Part shown: piece after piece, positions 8,429 through 15,328 of the stretch
Layout: each line of letters begins with the position of its first letter
How positions within the stretch are numbered: the first letter of the stretch is position 1
DNA from: Candidatus Woesearchaeota archaeon
GTDB taxonomy: Archaea; Nanobdellota; Nanobdellia; Woesearchaeales; JAHWHD01
Reading direction: 5' to 3'
Assembly (NCBI GenBank): GCA_019323515.1
Contig: JAHWHG010000015.1
Span: 32,372 to 96,371 of the forward strand
Length of the DNA: 64,000 nucleotides
Position numbers and translations under genes: made by a program
The notes under the pieces: generated by a model
Told to the model about the DNA's origin: nothing
Database searches by the model: none
The model's input: the letters and a program-made list of their open reading frames with translations, nothing else

Positions 8429-9641
8429 GTTTTTTCTTTTTTTTCTGATTTTTTTTGTTTTTATATCATTCTCATATGCTGAAGAGGTTTGCTCAGTAAA
8501 CGAACCTGATTGCGTTTCAAGCACTGACCCTTCACTTTACAACGCACTTAGTAACAACTCAAATACAGCAATTCATGATGAAAACTCAATCTGCATAGTA
8601 TACTTCTATGGTGACGGCTGCCCAAACTGCGCAAAGATAAAACCATACCTTGAAGAGATCCAGGACAAATACAAAGAAAAGATTCATTTCCAGGAATACG
8701 AAATCTATAACAACCTAAAGAATTACCAACTTTACAACCAATACTGCGGTATACAAAGAATCCCTCTAGAGAAAAGAGGAGTACCACTTCTTGCAATTAA
8801 TGATAAATTCTTCATGGGAAGCACCCAGATAAGGGATAACCTTGAACAAGAGATTGAATCAATGCTGGAATCAGGGACGCGCTTATGTCCATTGCCTAAC
8901 GAGATGGGCTGCCACAACATCGACACATCTGAGAACTCAGACCCAAGCATTGAACATCTTGAGAACACAAAGATAACCCTTCCTTTAATACTTGGTGCTG
9001 GACTTGTTGACGGTGTAAACCCTTGTGCATTCGCTGTCCTGATCTTCCTTCTTACTTTCCTGCTCGAAGTATCCAGCAACAAAAGAAGGATGATTAAAGC
9101 TGGCGCAGCCTACACATTCTCTGTATACCTGTCATACTTACTTGCAGGCCTAGGCCTGTTTTCAGTGATCCAACTCTCAGGCATGTCAAGAGTAGTTGTG
9201 ACTGCAGCTGCTGTATTAGCAATAGCTGCAGGCCTTGTCAATGTAAAGGACTATTTCTGGTACGGCAAAGGCTTCTCCCTAAAAATTCCTGAATCAAAAA
9301 GAGAGACCATCAAGAAGTGGACATACAAAGCAAATGTACCTGCTGCACTTGTACTTGGCTTCCTTGTTTCAATGTTCGAGCTTCCATGCACAGGCGGCGT
9401 ATATCTGGCTATAATAGCACTTCTTGCCGACTCAGTCACACGACTCACAGCAATATACTACTTGCTCATATACAACCTGATGTTCATCCTTCCTTTAATT
9501 GTCATTATAGCTGCACTAACATGGGGCATGAAAGCTGAGCATATAGCTAACTGGCGCGAGTCAAAGAAAAATTGGATGAAACTGGCAATGGGCTTGCTTT
9601 TGATAGTTCTTGGAGCTGGAATGCTACTAGGTTGGTTCTAA
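8394..9641 (+). CDS. Thioredoxin-CcdA/DsbD-like transmembrane reductant conduit
   Basis: A signal peptide (hydrophobic residues 13-28, cleavage near SYA-EE) leads to an extracytoplasmic thioredoxin-like domain with CPNC (C76, C79). A CcdA-type six-helix membrane domain (about 190-415) follows with the paired cysteines in NPCAFAVLIF and ELPCTGG. Such proteins carry electrons from cytosolic thioredoxin across the membrane to reduce extracytoplasmic disulfides. The start overlaps the upstream DsbA-like gene by 35 nt. No other usable start codon preserves the signal peptide, so translational coupling is likely. Confidence 0.88.
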   Translation: MKKPTQKRNLHKFFLFFLIFFVFISFSYAEEVCSVNEPDCVSSTDPSLYNALSNNSNTAIHDENSICIVYFYGDGCPNCAKIKPYLEEIQDKYKEKIHFQEYEIYNNLKNYQLYNQYCGIQRIPLEKRGVPLLAINDKFFMGSTQIRDNLEQEIESMLESGTRLCPLPNEMGCHNIDTSENSDPSIEHLENTKITLPLILGAGLVDGVNPCAFAVLIFLLTFLLEVSSNKRRMIKAGAAYTFSVYLSYLLAGLGLFSVIQLSGMSRVVVTAAAVLAIAAGLVNVKDYFWYGKGFSLKIPESKRETIKKWTYKANVPAALVLGFLVSMFELPCTGGVYLAIIALLADSVTRLTAIYYLLIYNLMFILPLIVIIAALTWGMKAEHIANWRESKKNWMKLAMGLLLIVLGAGMLLGWF

Positions 9642-9698
9642 GCACAAGCAATTCCAAGCATCCATAAGCTTTATAAACTACCTTAATTTGACTTTCTT

Positions 9699-10541
9699 AT
9701 GTCAAAAAACCTAATTTGTTCAGATGTTCATGGAGATCTAGAGGCACTTGCACGTTTTCTTGATTTTGCTCATAAAAGACAAGCTGACAGGATAATTCTG
9801 GCAGGTGACTATATCTTAGATGTCGAAGGAGAATCAACCCAAGACAGGTTTAAGAACATGGTTGAACAGCTGGCAATCACAAAAGCACTCCTTGACAAGG
9901 CAGACATGCCTTATTATGCTATCCCAGGAAACTATGAATGCTCACTTGAAAAGATCTTTAGAGAGCACGACCTTCATAAAAAAACAGTAATGTTTGATGA
10001 TGCAAAGGTTCTTGGCTATGGAGGAGCATCGTTCCAGGGTTCACCATTCTGTATACCACAAGACCTGGGAGATCTTGCAGAGTTCATGGTTCCATTTTAT
10101 GGAGAAGAATTCTACAACCTTGCTGACAAGCACAGACCAAGCATAATCATAACACATCACCCCGCATACGGACTATGCGATGAATTATCAAAAGCAGGTA
10201 ATGTAGGTTCAAAGTACATAACTGCATACATTGACAAGACACTTAATCAGCCAATTCTGACAGGTATACCAAAACTAATCATATCCGGCCATATCCACGG
10301 CTGCGGTCCTACTGGAAAAGAATGTAAAGGTATCATGAAATGCAAAAACGAAAGAACATCAAGAATATTCCATGCAATCAACCCTGGAAATCTTGGAGTA
10401 TGGCACGAAGGACCTTCTGGAACATTTGTTGAAGCAGACCTTGAAAAGGACGGAACTTTAAGGAAACTTACACAATACTCATTAAGAGGCTCTGACACAC
10501 CAGGAAAGGTTAGGGTTGTTGACACTTACACTTTTGAGTAG
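9699..10541 (+). CDS. Calcineurin-like metallophosphoesterase
   Basis: The metal-binding motifs occur in the family order: DVHG near residue 9, GD at 36-37, GNYE at 77-80 (usually GNHE), a middle HH pair in ITHHPAYG, and GHIHG near residue 195. The fold matches small YfcE-like phosphoesterases, which use two metals to hydrolyse phosphodiesters or phosphomonoesters. The substrate cannot be read from sequence. A TATA element (about 9668-9677) lies 27 nt before the ATG, so the transcript is probably leaderless. Confidence 0.85.
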   Translation: MSKNLICSDVHGDLEALARFLDFAHKRQADRIILAGDYILDVEGESTQDRFKNMVEQLAITKALLDKADMPYYAIPGNYECSLEKIFREHDLHKKTVMFDDAKVLGYGGASFQGSPFCIPQDLGDLAEFMVPFYGEEFYNLADKHRPSIIITHHPAYGLCDELSKAGNVGSKYITAYIDKTLNQPILTGIPKLIISGHIHGCGPTGKECKGIMKCKNERTSRIFHAINPGNLGVWHEGPSGTFVEADLEKDGTLRKLTQYSLRGSDTPGKVRVVDTYTFE

Positions 10542-10619
10542 ATCTTAATTTACTTCTTATCTTGATGTAATTTTTAAATTTTAGAAACATTAAAATACAA
10601 TAAATCACTATCAGATTCT

Positions 10620-11384
10620 ATGGTATTCTACCACAATATCAATCCAGTAGCTTTCACAATGTTTGGCCTAGAGATAAGATGGTATTCTATCTTATTCATG
10701 TTAGGATTTATTATTACATTTCTCATGCTAAAGTACTTTGCAAAAAACAAATACATAAGGTTGTCTGACAAGGACATTGATGACTATATATTCTGGCTGA
10801 TAATCTCAATAATAATAGGAGCAAGATTGTTCTATATACTTTTCTACAACCTTTCTTATTACCTAAGCTCACCTCTTGACATATTCGCAGTCTGGCAAGG
10901 CGGCCTCTCATTCCATGGAGGTCTTGTGGCAACGATCATTATGACTTACTATTTCTGTAAAAAGAAACATATCAGTTTCTATAAGTTCACTGACCTTTTT
11001 GTTATCCCGGTATCATTAAGCCTTGCCTTAGGAAGGATAGGCAACTTCCTTAACGGAGAACTTATTGGAAGGACAGCTGACATCTCATGGGGGATAAAGT
11101 ACCAGGATGTTTCAGGAGTGCGCTACCCTTCTCAGATTCTTGAAAGCCTGAAAAACCTGTTCATCTTCACAATCCTCTGGTTCCTTAAAGACAAGAACAT
11201 GAAAGAGGGCATAATGTCCTGGTTATTCATCGTCCTCTACGGAACTCTGAGATTTTTCATAGAATTTGTAAGACAGCCAGACCCTCAGCTTGGCTTTATT
11301 GTCGCAGGCCTTACAATGGGGCAACTGCTTAATATCGCAATGGTTGTGATAGGCGGAATATTTTTATATAAGATTAATAAATAA
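10620..11384 (+). CDS. lgt: Prolipoprotein diacylglyceryl transferase
   Basis: The family landmarks are all present: the FHGGL block with H99, the signature LGRIGNFLNGE (137-147), RYPSQILES (E. coli RHPSQ), RQPDPQLGF and MGQLL, within about seven membrane segments. Lgt transfers diacylglycerol from a phospholipid to the lipobox cysteine. It is characteristic of bacteria, so its presence in an archaeal genome is notable because the membrane lipid donor would differ. Five lipobox proteins are encoded in this window (18966, 31345, 50720, 51302, 52048). No signal peptidase II gene is visible. Confidence 0.93.
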   Translation: MVFYHNINPVAFTMFGLEIRWYSILFMLGFIITFLMLKYFAKNKYIRLSDKDIDDYIFWLIISIIIGARLFYILFYNLSYYLSSPLDIFAVWQGGLSFHGGLVATIIMTYYFCKKKHISFYKFTDLFVIPVSLSLALGRIGNFLNGELIGRTADISWGIKYQDVSGVRYPSQILESLKNLFIFTILWFLKDKNMKEGIMSWLFIVLYGTLRFFIEFVRQPDPQLGFIVAGLTMGQLLNIAMVVIGGIFLYKINK

Positions 11385-11474
11385 TTAAATTATTAACTAA
11401 ATTATTAATTAAACGATCAATTAAATTATTAGATGCTTTGTTCCAAACATTAAAAAACAAAAAAAGGTGATTAT

Positions 11475-12176
11475 ATGAAAATCGCTGTTGTCAGCAGGAC
11501 AGCTAAAGAATCCAGTCTTGTAAAAAGGTTCTTGCCTAAAGGCTTTGTTATTTCTGAAAAACCTGAACTAGTGATTGCATTCGGCGGTGACGGAACACTT
11601 TTATTTGCTGAAAGAAAGTTCCCAAATACCCCAAAACTTTTCATATACCATTCAAGCAAATGTAAAAATTGTTCAGGACACAACCTGACAAAAGTTTTCA
11701 AGCTTCTGAAGGACAAAAAGATTCAAATCTCAAGACAGATGAAACTTGAAGCAAAATTGCACGGGAGGAGATACACAGCTTTAAACGATTTCAACATCCA
11801 TTATGTGCCTCCGACTGCATTAAGGTTTTCTACAAAGATTGGAAACACAAACCATAAAGAGATAATTGGAGACGGCTTGGTAGTATCAACACCATTTGGT
11901 TCAACTGCCTACTTCAACTCTATCACAAGAAAAAGTTTCAAACATGGGATAGGGGTAGCATTCAACAATCCGACTGAAAAGATTAAACATAAGGTCCTAA
12001 ACGAAAATTCAAAAGTTGAGGTGAAGATTATTCGTGGTCCTGCAGTTCTTGCAATGGACTGCAAAAAGGAGTTAGTACCCTTAAAGAAAGGCGACATAAT
12101 AGTTATCAAGAGAGCAAAAAGACCTGCCTCTCTCTTAAAGGTCAAAGGATGCGACCTTAAAATAACAAGATATTAA
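11475..12176 (+). CDS. nadK: NAD kinase
   Basis: The ATP-NAD kinase motif FGGDGTLL occurs at residues 36-43. The later NDFNIHY and GDGLVVSTPFGSTAY segments form the NAD-binding domain. At 233 residues it is shorter than the usual 250-300, consistent with a minimal archaeal enzyme. It phosphorylates NAD to NADP. An AAAGGTGA ribosome binding site precedes the ATG, and a Lys-rich microprotein follows after 12 bases with its own AGAGGTGA site, probably in the same operon. Confidence 0.9.
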   Translation: MKIAVVSRTAKESSLVKRFLPKGFVISEKPELVIAFGGDGTLLFAERKFPNTPKLFIYHSSKCKNCSGHNLTKVFKLLKDKKIQISRQMKLEAKLHGRRYTALNDFNIHYVPPTALRFSTKIGNTNHKEIIGDGLVVSTPFGSTAYFNSITRKSFKHGIGVAFNNPTEKIKHKVLNENSKVEVKIIRGPAVLAMDCKKELVPLKKGDIIVIKRAKRPASLLKVKGCDLKITRY

Positions 12177-12188
12177 GAGGTGAAAAAT

Positions 12189-12281
12189 ATGGCATGCGGA
12201 TGCTGCGGTGTTAAGAAAAAACCAGCAAAAAAGACAACCAAGAAGAAGACAGCAAAGAAGAAAGTGAAGAAAAAGAAATAA
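12189..12281 (+). CDS. Lys-rich microprotein with CGCC motif (30 aa)
   Basis: A 30-codon frame begins seven bases after GAGGTGA, just downstream of nadK. It encodes an N-terminal CGCC cluster followed by an almost pure Lys/Ala/Thr tail, resembling the disordered basic tails of histone H1 or HU-like proteins. It ends before a long T-rich terminator region. The strong ribosome binding site and operon placement make translation likely. The function is unknown; metal binding through the CGCC cluster and nucleic-acid binding through the tail are guesses. Confidence 0.6.
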   Translation: MACGCCGVKKKPAKKTTKKKTAKKKVKKKK

Positions 12282-12284
12282 TCG

Positions 12285-12325
12285 ATTAATTTTTTTTTAT
12301 TTCTTTGATTATTTTTATTTTTTTG
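12285..12325 (+). terminator. T-rich terminator after nadK operon
   Basis: Successive T runs (a run of 9 and later runs of 5-7) follow the Lys-rich microprotein, as is typical of archaeal polymerase release at oligo-T. The remaining bases to 12480 hold a new TATA element (TTTAAATA, about 12426-12433) and a GGAGGT site for the next operon. I see nothing else there. Confidence 0.5.
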
Positions 12326-12480
12326 CTGATTTAATTCATAGGTCATGATTTTAATTCTTAATTTATAATTCATTTACATCACTTATACTACAACATATAT
12401 CTGACAGTCTATAAAAACCGATACATTTAAATAGGGCTTGCTAGTTTGAAGAAATCACAGGAACTGGAGGTGTTTACAAC

Positions 12481-12567
12481 ATGGTCTTTATCTGTAACTT
12501 TTGTGGCAGAACAGCGGAAGATTGCGAGGAGTGCTGCGGCGAACTCATGGTCGCAGAGGAATTTTAG
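12481..12567 (+). CDS. Cys-rich microprotein with two CxxC knuckles (28 aa)
   Basis: A 28-codon frame with a GGAGGTG ribosome binding site encodes CNFC and later CEECC, a potential minimal zinc or iron-sulfur knuckle. It is followed 12 bases later by a glutaredoxin gene and then a ferredoxin gene, and a single TATA element upstream (about 12426-12433) serves all three. The operon context suggests a redox or metal-trafficking role. I know of no named family for it. Confidence 0.6.
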   Translation: MVFICNFCGRTAEDCEECCGELMVAEEF

Positions 12568-12579
12568 GAGGTATCTAAG

Positions 12580-12816
12580 ATGAAAGTTAAGATTTACACA
12601 ACACCCACTTGCCCATACTGCAAGATGGTTAAAGAGTTCTTGAAAGAAAACAATATTGAATACGAAGATGTTGATGTCTCCACAGATCAAGACGCTGCCA
12701 AGGAGATGGTTGAAAGGTCTGGCCAGAGCGGAGTTCCAGTAATAGACATTGACGGAGAGCTGATTATCGGCTTTGACGAGGCAAAACTTAAGGAAAAACT
12801 AAAACTAGGTGAATGA
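12580..12816 (+). CDS. Glutaredoxin-like protein (NrdH/Grx fold)
   Basis: The 78-residue product has the glutaredoxin layout: a TPTCPYCKMVKEFL active site near residue 10, an EDVDVSTD strand, the SGVPVIDIDG cis-Pro loop and a final GFDEAKLKE helix. Such proteins reduce disulfides using thioredoxin reductase or small thiols. An AGGAGGT site precedes the start. The last codons overlap the ribosome binding site of the ferredoxin gene. Confidence 0.9.
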   Translation: MKVKIYTTPTCPYCKMVKEFLKENNIEYEDVDVSTDQDAAKEMVERSGQSGVPVIDIDGELIIGFDEAKLKEKLKLGE

Positions 12817-12817
12817 T

Positions 12818-13012
12818 ATGGCAAAATATGAAGTCACTCAGGAACATGAGAAATGCATCAGCTGTGGTGCATGCGTGGCTGTATGCGCAGATAACTGGGA
12901 GATGGGAGATGACGGCAAAGCAAAGCCAAAATCAAAACAGAGTGATGCTGACTGCAACAAGGACGCAGAAGCAGGCTGTCCAGTGAAATGCATACATGTA
13001 AAAGAGAATTAA
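12818..13012 (+). CDS. Single-cluster ferredoxin
   Basis: Cysteines in CISCGACVAVC and the later CPVKC match small archaeal 4Fe-4S ferredoxins. Compared with my memory of Pyrococcus furiosus ferredoxin, the first, second, third and last cysteines occupy cluster-ligand positions. The extra pair (VAVC and DCNKD) corresponds to the disulfide of that protein. Here the second ligand is Cys rather than Asp. The ATG at 12818 is preferred over an in-frame GTG at 12809 because AGGTGA lies five bases before it. It is the third gene of the redox operon. Confidence 0.9.
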   Translation: MAKYEVTQEHEKCISCGACVAVCADNWEMGDDGKAKPKSKQSDADCNKDAEAGCPVKCIHVKEN

Positions 13013-13082
13013 TTTTTTTCATCTTTTTTTTCAGGGGGATTATCACAAAATAAGAATCAAACAATCATAAGGGGGTGCTACT

Positions 13083-13319
13083 ATGGCAGGATTCGATCCA
13101 AGTCTTGACAAGACATTATTTGAAGAAGAGGTTGACTTTGAAAGGACAAAGATAATTGTCTCAGTAAAAGCATACAATGAAGGTACACCAAAGCTTCAGC
13201 TCATAAGGGAGAACAAGAAAGCTGACGGCTCAACAAGTTTCGCTAAACTGGGAAGGCTCACAAAAGAAGAGATTCAGGCGATTCTTCCGGTTATACAGAA
13301 AGCTATTGAACAGCTTTAG
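13083..13319 (+). CDS. Small PC4/YdbC-like protein
   Basis: The 78-residue protein has a beta-rich core (TKIIVSVKAYNEGTPKLQLIRE, read in parts) and a C-terminal helix after LTKEEIQAILPVIQKA. This is the layout of PC4-like single-stranded nucleic-acid binding proteins such as YdbC. A GGGGGTG ribosome binding site lies just upstream. The assignment rests on the overall pattern rather than catalytic residues, and the protein could be an unrelated small beta-alpha protein. Confidence 0.5.
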   Translation: MAGFDPSLDKTLFEEEVDFERTKIIVSVKAYNEGTPKLQLIRENKKADGSTSFAKLGRLTKEEIQAILPVIQKAIEQL

Positions 13320-13376
13320 ATTATTCTTTTATTTTTTGCACAATCTTTTTATAAAACTCTTAGGTAATTGATAATT

Positions 13377-13727
13377 ATGGGATACAAGATAGCTTTACTG
13401 GGATGGGATAAAGCATTATTTAATGTCTATGAAGAACATCTTAGTAAAGAGCACGACATAGTTTACAAAAACTCAGACAGATTTTCAGGCATAGAAGAGG
13501 TCATTAACTCTGGACCAGATGTCACAGTACTTCTCAACAGGAGAAAATACGAAGGGTTCATAAGAGCATATTCCAAGACAGGTAGACCATTGGTGGTTGT
13601 TACAGGTGGCGGATCCTGCAAAGAACTTGAGTCTGAAAATGTTCACTTTATATTCAGACACCACAATCTTGGAGATATCTCAGGCAAGATTTCTGAGATC
13701 CTTACAAGAAAACAATCCAACAAATAG
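13377..13727 (+). CDS. Uncharacterised alpha/beta protein (116 aa)
   Basis: The sequence alternates strands and helices (YKIALLGWD, VTVLLNRR, RPLVVVTGGG), reminiscent of a small Rossmann or receiver-like fold, but no conserved acidic pocket or nucleotide loop is evident. The ATG at 13377 is preferred over an in-frame TTG at 13368 because a TATA element (about 13347-13355) lies 26 nt upstream of the ATG. I do not recognise the family. Confidence 0.6.
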   Translation: MGYKIALLGWDKALFNVYEEHLSKEHDIVYKNSDRFSGIEEVINSGPDVTVLLNRRKYEGFIRAYSKTGRPLVVVTGGGSCKELESENVHFIFRHHNLGDISGKISEILTRKQSNK

Positions 13728-13759
13728 ATTTATATAATTTCACCCTATTTCTTATCGTT

Positions 13760-14560
13760 ATGGAAGACATGAAGTACATAAAGGAAAAGATAAAGCAGCT
13801 CTGCAAATCTCTTGAGAAAGAAAAAAACATCAGGATACTCTTTGCTGTAGAGAACGGTTCACGTGCATGGAGAATGGAAAGCAAAGACTCTGACTATGAT
13901 GTCCGCTTTGTCTTTGTAAGACCGGTTGAAGAATATATCCAGATCAACAGGCCGGGTGATGTGATTGAAGCTGCATTTGACAAGAACTTTAACAAGCACC
14001 CAATTGAAGGTTCATTCATTGACTTAGTTGGCTTTGACGTGTTCAAGTTTGCAAAGATGCTCTCATCCTCTAATCCTACAACAATCGAATGGCTGACTAC
14101 AGACATTATTTATTATGGCAAGCAGAATAAAGTGTTCAAAGAATTCGCAACCAAAAACTTCAATAGTATCTCTCTTTATCATCACTATAAATCAATGTGC
14201 AGGAACAATTATCTTAAGTACCTTAAATCAGGTGACCTTGTGACTTACAAGAAATATCTCTACGCATTCCGCGGACTGATCAATGCAAAATGGGTTGCGC
14301 ATAAAAAGACAATACCTCCAATCATATTCAGGGATGCACTTAAAGAGATGAAAGGAATACTTCCTGATTACATCTTAAAGAAACTCAACGAGATTATCAA
14401 GCTAAAGTCAAAGGGCAAGGAAAAGCAGATAATACAAAACATTGTAAAGATGGACGAGTATATTGAAGAATTCCTAAAGGACGACAGCGAAGCGCCTAAA
14501 GAAAAGGCGCATGCTACACTTAATGAGCTTAATGCTGAGTTAAGGAAGATTGTACTTTAG
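13760..14560 (+). CDS. RlaP/YcgL-like nucleotidyltransferase
   Basis: Near residue 35 the sequence GSRAWRMESKDSDYDVRFVF gives the GS motif and paired catalytic acids of the polymerase-beta fold. The surrounding pattern fits the RlaP (RNA ligase-associated polymerase)/COG3541 family. Members are predicted to add nucleotides to RNA or protein. The length of 266 residues is typical. A TATA element (about 13728-13738) lies 26 nt before the ATG, so it is probably leaderless. It is convergent with, and overlaps by four bases, the gene at 14557. Confidence 0.8.
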   Translation: MEDMKYIKEKIKQLCKSLEKEKNIRILFAVENGSRAWRMESKDSDYDVRFVFVRPVEEYIQINRPGDVIEAAFDKNFNKHPIEGSFIDLVGFDVFKFAKMLSSSNPTTIEWLTTDIIYYGKQNKVFKEFATKNFNSISLYHHYKSMCRNNYLKYLKSGDLVTYKKYLYAFRGLINAKWVAHKKTIPPIIFRDALKEMKGILPDYILKKLNEIIKLKSKGKEKQIIQNIVKMDEYIEEFLKDDSEAPKEKAHATLNELNAELRKIVL

Positions 14561-15204
14561 TGGTGTCGCTTATACTCTTCAATCTCTTTTAACAGTTCTT
14601 CTTCTGATTTATCAGTACCATCAGCAAAGTTATGCAATCTTCCTGTTGCTAAGTGTATAGTCCAAGCTGCAAGCATGTTTGTATAGAAAGTGTTAATACA
14701 ATGCTTATCGTCAGCAGCATCATAACCCACATAATCATTTCCCTGACAGAAAGCTTCATGCCTAGCGACAATCCTCAAATCATTGTCAAGATCCTGAAAA
14801 GACCTCCTGTTGAAATCATGCAAGGCAAACTTACCATAAACGTCTAATGTAAGCACATTAGTATAACTATCATCACCTGCCCTTATAACATTAATTAGCT
14901 GCTCCTTACTCACATCAGGAATCCTGCCGGTTCTGTGCAATGTTGCATCAATCGACAGATGGTCCATAAAATTACGCATATCCATAGAGGTAGCATTCAC
15001 CTTAAACACCTTATTCTCAAGTTCTAACTCTAAGTCGCTTCTCTTCCAGGAAAGGTAACGATGTTTTGCACCAGGTGTATCAATGTCAAAAACATAATCA
15101 TTAGGTTCGATGCTTGCTTCTTTGTCTAGCTCTCTCCAAGTATCATCAACTTGTAGTCTGTACTGGGGTTGAAAGAATTTCTTTGCTTCAATTGTGTATT
15201 TCAT
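14557..15204 (-). CDS. Uncharacterised soluble protein (215 aa)
   Basis: No signal peptide or membrane segment is present. The N-terminal half is beta-rich and charged, and the C-terminal half is helical with a conserved-looking HEAFCQGNDYVGYD segment. I do not recognise the family. It is divergent from the formate dehydrogenase gene and shares the intergenic region with an inverted repeat, so it could be co-regulated or could be the regulator, but it has no obvious DNA-binding motif. Confidence 0.6.
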   Translation of the reverse strand: MKYTIEAKKFFQPQYRLQVDDTWRELDKEASIEPNDYVFDIDTPGAKHRYLSWKRSDLELELENKVFKVNATSMDMRNFMDHLSIDATLHRTGRIPDVSKEQLINVIRAGDDSYTNVLTLDVYGKFALHDFNRRSFQDLDNDLRIVARHEAFCQGNDYVGYDAADDKHCINTFYTNMLAAWTIHLATGRLHNFADGTDKSEEELLKEIEEYKRHH

Positions 15205-15274
15205 ATTATTAACCTAGCACCCAAACCAACAATATAAACATTTCTAAAGCAAAATATATAAATACAATATAATT

Positions 15275-15327
15275 ATAACACCTTATAAATAATATTTAAA
15301 CAAAATCAAACAAATAAGGGGTGTTAT
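15275..15327. promoter_or_regulatory. Inverted repeat flanking the formate dehydrogenase promoter
   Basis: An arm ATAACACC followed by TTAT (15275-15286) recurs inverted as ATAA-GG-GGTGTTAT (15314-15327). The first arm abuts the TATA box (about 15283-15291) and the second overlaps the ribosome binding site region just before the ATG. Only the second arm should be transcribed, so this looks like a DNA operator rather than an RNA hairpin. Confidence 0.4.
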
Positions 15328-15328
15328 C

